A stretch of 64,000 nucleotides of DNA, taken from Sabethes cyaneus (lineage: Eukaryota > Arthropoda > Insecta > Diptera > Culicidae). A program made the translations under genes and the position numbers. Below are positions 54,415 to 64,000 of this stretch, in pieces; position 1 is the stretch's first letter; every line of letters starts with the position of its first letter. The notes below the pieces were generated by a model. It worked only from the letters and a program-made list of their open reading frames with translations, did no database searches and was not told the origin of the DNA. The DNA is taken from positions 27,478,001 to 27,542,000 of the forward strand of contig NC_071353.1 in NCBI RefSeq assembly GCF_943734655.1. The letters are read 5' to 3'.

Positions 54415-56535
54415 CCCGTCCGGAGTTGTGTAGCGATCGACGGCGATGAGTTCAAGGTAGTTGACGAATATGACGAAGTCCTGCTAAGACATTTATTATA
54501 GCTTTCCAGGAGCATGAAACGTATGATCCTGAGGAGTAAAAAGCGCCCAAAAGGAGGACGGACATCGTAAAAAATTAGAACAGCTATGTATTGTGAGCTG
54601 ACACGCGCTAGTTTTATGAGAAGGTGAACCTGACATGTGTAGAGAGGAAATCTAATCACATATGAACGCGAGGTGGTCGACAGGTAGAAGCAGTACTTCG
54701 ATGAACACCTCAATGACGAAGTTACGAAAGGAGGCGATACGATAGTTAACCTAGGAGTATCCATGGACGATAGTTATGTCCAGATCTTCAAGAGGTCAAG
54801 CGAGAAATCAGGTTGCTGACGACCAACAAAGCCGCTGGTAAGGACCGCCTACCGGTAGAGCTTTATAACCATGGTCGAGAAACGCTGGCAACGACTCTAC
54901 ACTGCGCTGTTTTGAGAGGAGTAGAAGCTACCGGAGGAATTGACAGAAGGACTGGTTTGTCCCATTTACAAAAAGAGTGATCAGTTCGAGTAACATTAGT
55001 AAACGCCACCGACAAACGCTCCCAGATCCTGTTACGCCAGCCGTAACAGACCGATAACACAAAGTTTCGTAGGAAATTACCAGGCGGGTTTCATGGGGGT
55101 TCGTACCATGCCGGACCAAATTTTCACCATCCGAGAGATGTTGCATAAATTTTGGGAATACAACGTGCCCACGCATCACATCGTTATCGATTTCAAAGCA
55201 GCATACGATACAGTCGATCAAGATCAGCTATGGCAGAAAATGCACAAATACGGGTTTCCGGATAAATTGACGCTACTGATCAGAGTTGCAGACACTCTCG
55301 AGCCTCTTCGAGACGTGCCGAGTGTTAAGATAAGCTGACGGTTTATCCTGCATGTTGTTCAACATCGCTTTTAAGAGGGTGATCCGACGAGCGGGCATCG
55401 GAACGTGAGGCACGATTATCACCAAGGGCAGCCAACTCCTAGGCTTTGATATCATAGCCAAGGACATCTGCTCTGCCATTGCAGTGCACTAACTCTTCGC
55501 AGACTAAGAATCTTCGGTAAAGGAACAATGGAGCCTTTCGAAGTCTGCAAATTCCAATCAGGTAATAAACTTCATAAGAAGTTCAACGCCGGACTGGGAG
55601 AAGAGGCACATTCAAGCGGGAAATCGGGCCTACTTTACCCGTCGCAAGCCCCGCACTGTCCTGTATTCTAACCGCTGGTTGCGAAATCTGTCGTATAAAA
55701 ACAGAAGGTCAAATTTCGATCACGGAATTAGCACCCAGGCTTTGGCTTTTACCCGTCGCAAAACGCATCGATCAAGAAGCGTACGAAGCTGACAACACAG
55801 ACAAACAGACGGGACACTCGCGATAATTCCATCGTCCAATAAAAAACCACTCATTTTTCAAAAAAGCATGTTTCGCAACATGGCCACACCGTAGCGCGCG
55901 AGTGTTGCTTTGAGTTTTCAGTATAAAACCATTCAAATGTACAAAACCCTACAGCATGCAAGGTACTCCGCAATATGCATAACAGAGGGTGCTAGTGTGC
56001 AAGCAAAATGTGCAGGACGATGGTTTTTAAAGGATTTTCTTCTAAGTGTCATGTCAGTTCGTCAGTGCTGACAATGTACGAAACCTGGCAGTTGTTTATG
56101 GACTTTAAACCGTGATGATGCTCATGGTCGACATACACGCCCTTGCCGTGTTCGTGCAAAAGGTACTGCGGGCGATATTTGACGGAGTACAAACTGAAAG
56201 CGAAGAGTGGTGGAGGCATATGAATCACGAGCTACAAGAATTGCTTGGAGAGATTCTCGCAGTACATTTGATGAAAGTCGGTAGGCTACGGTGGGCCGGA
56301 CACTTGGTAAAGGTGCTTGGATGACAGTGCGACGGAAACAGTTCTCTTCAGCAACCCGCCGGTACCAGGTACAGCTTGGAAAACAGTACGAGGCATCCCG
56401 GCTGCTAGACTGCTAAGGACAACGACGAGGAGCACCACGGAACGTGGACAATGTTCAAGGTGGATCTGCTACCATACGATCCGGTCCTGTGAAGATGGTT
56501 GCCTCTACCGGTGCGGTTATCCTAGGTTAAACTAA
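54415..56535 (+). pseudogene. Third degenerate RTE-clade LINE copy, rearranged
   Basis: At 54436 a fragment matching the IDGDEF segment (normally after the RT) precedes the linker NKAAGKDRLPVELYNHGRET (54825-54885) and the RT block DQIFTIREMLHKFWEYNVPT then IDFKAAYDTVDQDQLWQKMH (55120-55250, motif A). The C-terminal WWRHMNHELQELLG and VGRLRWAGHLVKV follow at 56200-56310. The RQGDG and FADD blocks are destroyed. Order and frames are scrambled by deletions, and a SINE piece lies at 55655. It is clearly dead. Confidence 0.7.
55655..55755 (+). mobile_element. SINE family S3, 3' half
   Basis: CACTGTCCTGTATTCTAACC followed by GTCTGTCGTATAAAAACAG and GGTCAAATTTCGATCACGGA matches the body of the SINE at 39012-39225. 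A GACTGGGAGA at 55594 may be the remains of its head. Confidence 0.7.
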
Positions 56536-56544
56536 CTGCCAACT

Positions 56545-56775
56545 GGGTAGAGTTCCGTTCCAACATATCGTCGACAACAACATCGATCCCAAGCAGCCTT
56601 TAGATACTCTGGAGGAAGTCGTCTAAGCGCCAGAAAGCCTTCAGCAAGCGGTCGCAGTCCTCTGTGACAAAGCTGTGGCATTCAAGAAAGTCTATACCCA
56701 AACATTCCGTGTCTCGGCTGGTGTGCCCCAAGGAAGTACATTAGGATTAATTCTGCATAACATTTATATATCCTA
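56545..56775 (+). pseudogene. LINE fragment of another clade (R1/I-like RT motif B)
   Basis: The plus strand reads QQAVAVLCDKA and, farther on, TQTFRVSAGVPQGSTLGLIL then HNIYI. A hydrophobic residue before AGVPQGS.LG..L.N..Y is typical of R1/I-group LINEs and differs from the SGVPQGSNLGPLLF of the CR1/jockey-group copies here. The clade is inferred from this motif only. Confidence 0.55.
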
Positions 56776-56877
56776 GAGATTCCGGTGCGTACAAAACAAA
56801 TCGTTAAAAATGTTAGTCTATAAAACTATTGGACGAAGATACTAGTTGGCTTCCTAGCCAATCAATTTTTTTTGCTT

Positions 56878-56883
56878 ATTAAT

Positions 56884-56918
<35 letters not shown>

Positions 56919-57865
56919 TTATTCGATTATATCCATCCGACCTGCTCCGTCTTAATGGATTGGATGGGGAAAAGCCAACTGAACTGTTCCACTGAAGTGA
57001 TAGGTTCATTGAATCCAAATACTGTACGATGCGATTCAGGTTGCAGTAATCAATCGGAAGAGAACGCTGAGGAGCACGAAAGCCAAGCAATGGAAGAATA
57101 TTCGTCGAGTCGATTTCTCCGTTCAACACCCTGGCGACAAGTACAGCTTGCTGGATTTTTCTGCGTCGTTCTAAAGTAGCTAGATCGATAAGGCGACAGC
57201 GTTCAGGATACGAAGGATCCTGATTCACGGGATCACGCCACGGGAGATCACGTAGTGCTATGCGAATAAATCTCTTTTGCACTCGTTCAATTCTCAATCT
57301 CCAGGCCCAATGTCTACTTCATAAGGAGTCCAGATCAGACACGCATTTTCCAATATTGGGCTCACCAGAGAACAATATAAGGTCTTTAAACAGTACGGAT
57401 CCTTAAAGTCCCGTTCAATCTTTGCTATGAAACCGAGCTACCGGTTTGCTTTTGAAACTACATTCGAATGATTCTGATTAAAACATACCTTGGTATCGAG
57501 AACGACGCCTAGGTCGTTAACATGTTCAACTCTCTTAAGTACTTGGCCATCAATGTTATATTCGAAAAATATAGGGCTGACAGTTCGATGGCAGGTCATA
57601 ATCTGACATTTAGCCGTGCTGACGACGAACCAGTTCTTGCGACACCAATTGACGAAATTTCGGCAATCTTCAATGGATCGAACAGCGAAATATAGTTTCA
57701 AATCGTCCGCGTATATCAACTTACATCCATCACCCAAAAGTAAAGCAACGTCATTAAAATATAACGAGAAAAGCAATGGGCCCATATTGCTGCCTTGTGG
57801 CACCCCCGATCTAGTTATAAATGGGGAGAAGAGCCAATCTATTAGAGCAAGCTGAAATTTTACTA
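56878..57865 (-). pseudogene. 5'-truncated CR1/jockey-group LINE with (TTTA)n tail
   Basis: From 57865 on the minus strand: DWLFSPFITRSGVPQGSNMG (motif B), then PLLFSLYFNDVALLLGDGC, KLIYADDLKLYF (motif C intact), KNWFVVSTAKCQIMT and DLGVVLDTKVCF. After a frameshift come RIERVQKRFIRIALRDLPWR and a C-terminal block rich in L-R-P ending SDGYNRIINK (56908). The 3' end is an (AATA)n tail at 56878-56925. The first half of the RT is missing by 5' truncation, the usual outcome of LINE insertion. It is related to, but not the same family as, the copy at 7643-9577. Confidence 0.82.
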
Positions 57866-57869
57866 ATAT

Positions 57870-60800
57870 TATTCATAGTGGTAAACACAATTCACATGGA
57901 TTGAATCTGGTTTTTGTTTCCTCGAGCAACCGGCTCACTTTCAGTAAAGCAAAAATTCGATTATATCATCAATTTTGGTGCTTTCCTCGTTACCATCTTA
58001 CCAGGAACCAGCGCAAGACTTCGGAAGGGCTCCAGATGGTCGACTTTTGTGTAGTTAGTAGTCTTCCTTCCCTTGTTCCTTTGCACCAGGCAGCGAATGA
58101 TGGGTACTTTTCTTCCGATCATTGCATTGCGGTGGAATGGTGCACATTGCCTGCATAAGGACTCAATTTGTCTCGGACTCCGCTTCGCTCGGATTCCAGA
58201 GCGAAGCTTCACAGCAAACGAGCGTTCGATTGGATGGGTAGCGAGGGAAAGCTATAGCGGAAAGGGTACGAAGTAATGCATTTAAATGGGACACTTGAAG
58301 CTTTCTTTTACATGCGGTTAGGAATTCCGCTGATGCAGCGCGGTGTCATTCTTTCAATGATAGATTCCACGCTTTGTTCAATTCAATTCCAGTTCGACCA
58401 CAGGGCGAGTGCCAAAGTGGCAGATTTTCTTTTGTACTATCGATTTTTCTGCTCCTCAAAGAGTGTCTGTGCTCGGTGCTCCAAATACACCGCTGCTGTG
58501 AAGTTCAGCAGTCTGTTTTTAGTACCCGTCCACTGCGATGCTTTCGGTAAGCGTTCAGAAGCTTCAGACAGGATTTACTGGCACTGGGCCAAAATTCTTC
58601 TTTTTTCTGTGTGCTCTCCCTCCGTATTTGCATTGCTCCCGTTTGTGACGTGGACGACACTAGCACCAGCCAACCAACCAACCAAGCAACCAACGGGATA
58701 CAAGGGCATTTTCAAAATTTGCCGGCAAAGTGCTGATATTTTAATAAGTGATGAGCTATGATGCAGATGTCACGTGCTTCATAAATTTAGACAGTTTGTT
58801 GAACGTGCCTTGGCGGAGCGGTCCGGTCGGACCGGGTTGGTCGGGCGAAGGAGAAAGAAAAAATAAATGCTTGCTGCACGAAATCAGGATTTATAGGGTT
58901 GAAAGGAATATTTCTTGCTGCCACCAATGTTTCATACCACGCAATTATCGATTTCGTTTTCAACCCGAAATGGTTCTGAACTAAAAGTGAAACTGGATGT
59001 TTGTACCGTAGGGAATTTTCGGTTTGAATGTCACCCGAAATTATTTTTACGTAGAAATTACGTGAAAAGTATGAATATATGAATATTTTCCATCCAATTT
59101 TTCCCGTACTATTTAGCGGACTAATTCGGGAATTCTTTTACTTTTCACTTAGTTTTAGATATTTTCAGAAAAAAAGCTACTTGAGTGCTCGCAATTTAAG
59201 TCAACTAAAGTCAAGACGTAAATTCTTTTTGTTTTTTTTTTTTGGAAATTGAGGAAGTGCCTCGTGCAAAGAGTGATAAAATTCGACGAACTAGAAAATT
59301 TCGATATGAAAGCCAAAAATATAATGAGTTGTGCAGTGACTCCTTCTGTTGGCGGACAGTTTTAATGACTAAAATACACCCGTAATTCACTAAACTTGCC
59401 GTGGGCCACGTCCGGCAACAGACTGCCTGTTTCTATCACACTGACCATGTAGGTAATAGTCTATCTTTTCGGCGGCAGAAACAAAGAGCAATCATACAAA
59501 AAGAATTATCGTCACCGAGGTGAAAAACACCTCTCAATTACCGTCTAAATTTCAAACACAAAATTGACTCACTTTCTCATCGTCAGCTATAGTGTCGTAC
59601 ATAGCTCAGCTCGTTTGCAAAGTAACTTCCTTATTGTTCTGGAAAACATAACACTTTTCATGCACAGTAAATTCCGCTTAGAACGAGGAAAACAATCATC
59701 CCAGTTTTCCACACAGCTTTTCAAATCAAGCTGTAGCAAAAAATAATCACGTTATAAAACCATCACTGGAATTGGAAAATTCTGCACAAAATTATCCTAC
59801 TTTCCTGCTTACTTAGTACTTCGACAGTTCGATTTACCTAACAGCATCGTTCGGTATTTTCCGCTACACTCATCATAGAATACACCAAACCGGAGCAGAT
59901 GATAATATCTCATGTTCAGCAGAATTTTTATCAGCTGGTTTTCACCAGACAACCTAAGCTGTTTTTTGCAAAAAAAAAATAAACATCTTAGTTTGCTTGG
60001 CAGTGCAGCAGCGTTTGCTCGTCGTTTATCGCTCTCGGACGGAGGATAATAATCGTCATCTATTTTGGATACCGTCGTGCTTGCTCCCTGGAAGCGGAAA
60101 GTGTCCTCCTGCATGCAGCATATGATCCACATACCTACAACATCGCGTCAGCAGAAAGTGCAGAAAGAAAAACGAATAGGCACAATTTCCACTGAATCAC
60201 GTTTCGTCTTCTTGTTTCTTTCTGCGAACTGCGAACGTGGGCGAGTACCTGCCTAGTGTTTTTCACTCGGCTGCTGCTGGCTGGAATTACTGTGACTTGC
60301 GGGACCGAAATGGATCCGTTTCGTTTTTTATGGCGGTTATTCTCCGGTAAAGATTATATGTTTTATTTTATTTGTTTCATTTGTTAGATTGCCTATGGAA
60401 TGTAGGAGAAAGTTTACGAGTGCTCTATCAAGGTTGTTCTATGGCGGGAGTTTTAATTTAGATGTTGAACAATAGTTAGGATGCAGTCGAAGTTTCTCTG
60501 GAAAGTAAAACAGATTTTGATTTCGTTCCTGTGAGCCTTGGGTGAGGACAAGTATGAAAGAGTGGTCAGAGTTCATTACAATGAATGTGAAGACAAAACT
60601 TTGGCTTTAAGTTGTAATCCTGCTTGTTTGGTGTGGACCAAAAGGAAGTCGGACAAATCTCGTTCAACTGGATGACAAGCACATGCTGAGAAGTTTGACT
60701 TCGTTTGTACTGCATCTGCATCAAGCCAACTTTTAATGACTTCTTCCGTCGCCGTAAACGAGTTTTTTGTCAGAACCACCTGAACCACTGCAATTACCAT

Positions 60801-61850
60801 GCAATAGTTGGTGTGACAAAGTTTTCTGAAATAAAATTAAGATATCTCTCTGTCCTTCGTTTCGTCTGTACTATGTATGGAACTTGGAAACTTTGTGTGT
60901 GCAAGGAAAATTTATCGTTACGATATTGAAGTTTCCCAAGTGTCATCTATCAGACCGGATGAATATCAGTTTTACAATGAAATATATCTAAAGTGTCTCT
61001 AGCGAACAATGCACGAGCTTAAATTCAGCTTCGCTCAATATCCAATTGTTATGCAGAACCGAGCCCATTTGGAAAAATTTAATTATGCATAATTTCAATT
61101 TAAGCCGAAAGTATCGCACTTACCGAGGCAAACCTGCCCCAACCCAGCCCAAACCGAGCAGCTGCCTTAGTTTATTGCGCCCGATTGTCTGCATAAATTA
61201 AATTTATCATTTGTGGCTGCGAAATCTACCCGGCTTTGAATAAACATTCACCGCAGGATGTAATTCCATAGTAAAACCGCAAAACTTTCGGCCGAAACAA
61301 CATACTTATTTCTTCGCCCCCCTCCCGAACCTGACACGATACCAACCGTCGAGCCATGATCATTACACGAGCCTTTTTCGGTAACATCTTTTTGCCCTCG
61401 CGCCTTGCGTATGGCAACAGCAGGCGCGCAGTGAAAAACAGTTTAATTACGAAAATGATCACGAACTCCATTATCACACAGCCTGGGTGAGCTCTCTTTC
61501 ATCTTCCCGCACGACGAGTGGCGAAGTGGCGGGGTGGCGGGACTTTCAATGACAGGTTCGATCCGATGTCACCGCCATGTCGCGTCGTGTCGGTCGCGAC
61601 ACGACACGGTGGACTTTAAAGTGAACAAAAATCCGCTTCCTTGCCGCCCCATAGGCTGTAGGTACAAGGATAATTTTACACCACAAAATCAAAAGTACGA
61701 CATAGCTAAATTGTTTGTAACGGTTTCTGTTTAGGAACACTCCATTTAGAAGAATGCTCCATTTCGATTATTCCGCTTTTGAAGTTCCGAAGTTTTAACG
61801 ATTTAAAAATATCGCTAACTAATTTTATTATTCGCTCTTTTCTCTCTTCT
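57870..61850. other. Unique stretch without a recognised gene
   Basis: Open frames up to 161 codons lack recognisable domains. A possible short first exon begins at ATG 60310 (MDPFRFLWRLFSG) with a GTAAAG donor at 60347, after a GC-richer block at 59990-60300; this is only a lead. A 9-bp hairpin, GTCGTGTCG/CGACACGAC, lies at 61584-61605. Confidence 0.35.
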
Positions 61851-61853
61851 TTT

Positions 61854-63890
61854 TACCTTTGTTATACTATATAACAAAGGTTTAGAAATTGGTCGAAAAA
61901 CACGAAATTGATCCAAGGCCCGGAGGGCCGAGTCACATGTACCAATCGATAGGGTTCGACGAACTGAGCAATGTCTGTGTGTGTGTGTGTGTGTGTATGT
62001 ATGTGTGTATGTGTGTATGTGTGTTCGCTCCGAATTTTCTATTGCCTGTTACTCGGCGATGGCTGAACCGATTCGACCGCTATTACTTTTGTTTGAAAGG
62101 TATTATTGCCTAGTATATCACTATTAAATGGTTTCGTAGTCTGACTTTTCGTTTGAAAGTTATAAGCAAACATGTGAAAACTACGTGACACGGTTTTCTC
62201 CGGAACCACGCAACCATTTTTAACGATATTAGTACCAAACGAAAGCTCTTACTATTACTAAACATTTTGCTAAGTTTTATTGAAAACGGACAAGCAATTT
62301 AAAAGTTAGCCTTGAAAAACTTGTTTTGACTAGGTACAAATGAACGCCTGTTTCTCAGAGATGGCCAAACCGATTTACACGCTGTTAGTTTCGTTTGGCA
62401 GGTAATATAGCCGGATAGATCACTATTGAATGGTTTTCTGATTGGACGTTTAATTTGAAAGTTATGAGCAATCGAATGCACCACACCAAAATTGACAATA
62501 ATTTATAATGATTTTAACCAAGATAATTTATCTAATTTCAATTATTTTAATATCAAACGAGAGGTTTTCACAATACGAATACATATGCAAAATTACATAA
62601 GAATTGGTTTAACCGGTCAAAAGATATTAACCCTCGAACACTCGCGCCAACTTTTATAACACGGTTACTTGCGCGCACAATAGCCCAAAACCAAAGAAAA
62701 CGTGCGCACTGGAGTTTTGAGTAGGAAAACTTGGTTTTAAGTTTATCGAACCTTTGGAAGAGTTTCTTAAAATTGAAAGCTCTATCGTCTGGTGGAATTT
62801 GAATTTTGATTAATCCCCCTAAAAGTGAAATAAAAAAATTATTTTCCTTCAGTTTCAATACAACACATTGATGTGTTCTGCAAACTTTTAGAGCATATTA
62901 TTACAAGAAATTTTGCTGAAAACAGTAACCTTCTATCTCTTCAGTGAAGGTAGAAAAATCTTATTTATTGTATATGAATTTGTAAAATCAGTTTTTCTAT
63001 TCTAACTCTTCTTGTAATTGTTGTATGACTTTTCCATGTATTACAAAGTTGTACAAATAATAAAAATACGCAACTTTGTTGAATTTAGTATACCTCTATG
63101 TTTGCTTGTTTAGGAACTGTAGAACTTTAATTGTAAAAAATAACCTGATTTTGAGCCCGAATTACTCGATTGCCAACAGACGGATACATCTTAAACATTT
63201 TACGTTTGCTGGTAGTTTTGCTGCATACAAACACCATTTTTCCATATAAAGAAACGAGAGAAAATTCCAGTTGGGGTCAATTGCGGTACACTTCACATGC
63301 TACTTGCTTCGTTTCTGTGATGTTGGTTTATGCTAATCTTGTTTCCTAACAATTTAAAGTATTAATGCATTGAATAATTCTGACATTTTGCTCATAACAA
63401 GTTTACTGAAGAATATACGTTAGTATATACGTAATATACGATTTGTAACTTTATAACAATATGGCATTCAAAAATCTACACATGTTGTACAAAATACAAC
63501 AGCGTGAGTAACCGAAAGTTAATAAAAATTGATGAAATTTATTCAAGAAAACTTTATTGTTGTGAACCAAATAGAATGGCATTACAGGAAATTATGCATA
63601 GTTCAAAAACTTATAAACTAGACCTTTACTACGCAATGCATATGATAAAGAATAATATTTCATCTTACAACTTACTTTTACTTGGACTTGGACTCATTAG
63701 TAGCAACTTACTCAGCAATTTCATGAGAAAAGGAACTATCAAAATTTATAAGTGTTTCTATTTGGTTCAAATTTTGTAAACTTATTCAATTTCCAAAAAT
63801 TTCATGTCAACCACACGTGTCGATTTCTATCTCAAATAGCAAGTAAGATCGTATAACAAAGGTTCCTTTCACCACTAGGTGGATTAAATC
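61854..63890 (+). mobile_element. HINE-like element (family 3; ACCTTTGTTATAC asymmetric repeats)
   Basis: The 5' end is a perfect 11-bp hairpin, CCTTTGTTATA-cta-TATAACAAAGG (61856-61880), followed by GAAATTGGTCGAAAAACACG and GGCCCGGAGGGCCGAGTC. Near the 3' end GTATAACAAAGGTTCC (63851) is the inverse of the 5' ACCTTTGTTATAC and is followed by the hairpin CCACTAGGTGG and ATTAAATCAGGTTTTT. So the terminal repeat is about 35 bases inside the 3' end, as in the ACGTAGGACTACGT elements. A TG microsatellite lies at 61976-62032. No coding frame is recognisable. I recall this kind of repeat as common in mosquitoes, but that is from memory and not checked. Confidence 0.6.
61976..62032. repeat. TG/TGTA microsatellite
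   Basis: (TG)n changing to TGTATGTATG and TGTGTATG units inside the family 3 element. Confidence 0.85.
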
Positions 63891-64000
63891 AGGTTTTTCT
63901 TTCTAAGCCTGGAGATTATTGACAATTATCGTACAGTTTGGGAAGAAAGTCTCAGAATTTCAGAAAAAATTGTACTTAGTTTATGATCTTATGACATAAT

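Noticed and set aside
61584..61605. Short hairpin GTCGTGTCG/CGACACGAC as a terminator or regulatory RNA
   Set aside because: It is a 9-bp stem in CG-rich local repeats (TCGTGTCG, CGACACGA) with no context. Likely chance.

Overview
This is animal genomic DNA: AT-rich, with no bacterial-type genes, almost entirely transposable elements (TEs), relics and unique non-coding sequence. The mix suggests a mosquito (Culicidae, probably culicine). It has degenerate RTE-clade LINEs of the JAM1 type, CR1/jockey-group LINE pieces with A-rich heptamer or tetramer tails, tRNA-derived SINEs (one Feilai-like), many short TA or TTAA foldback elements, Helitrons, and rolling-circle-like elements with asymmetric terminal repeats. 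The organism call is an inference from TE families. All coordinates were read by eye and element edges are usually good to a few bases.

Layout. 1-1602 is the 3' part of an element ending in the ACGTAGTCCTACGTCA/3'-hairpin signature; it carries broken histone H2B and H2A sequence, plus a second H2A relic on the other strand. 2266-5720 holds a terminal-inverted-repeat (TIR) element followed by a degenerate RTE LINE. 6990-9835 holds a related repeat, a broken CR1/jockey-group LINE (minus strand) and an RT fragment. 9.8-13.1 kb is unique. 13.1-15.8 kb is a nested TE block and 16.2-16.8 kb holds RT and SINE fragments. 18.3-22.6 kb has two asymmetric-repeat elements flanking a 2.2 kb Helitron. 23.7-24.45 kb is the best candidate for host gene sequence: a GC-rich leader ending in ATG at a splice donor, then an in-frame 24-nt micro-exon. 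24.9-30.7 kb is LINE, SINE and MITE relics. 30.8-32.7 kb is a DNA element interrupted by a 1.28 kb asymmetric-repeat element carrying a histone H1 fragment. 36.5-37.4 kb is a third such element without histone sequence. 37.8-42.0 kb is pyrimidine-strand low-complexity DNA and 42.1-43.7 kb is a hexamer (TCTTGG-like) array, both punctured by TEs. 43.7-50.2 kb is mostly unique. 50.2-52.6 kb is a second Helitron copy, 52.9-53.4 kb an intact relative of the 30.8 kb element, 54.4-57.9 kb RTE, SINE and LINE relics, 57.9-61.85 kb unique, and 61.85-63.9 kb another asymmetric-repeat element.

No complete protein-coding gene is present. Long open frames in the 39-43.7 kb arrays are by-products of repeats. 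The most interesting result is a family of rolling-circle-like elements (Helentron/HINE or DINE-1-like architecture) in which two copies carry different histone gene fragments. One of these copies can be delimited against an uninterrupted target in the same window.
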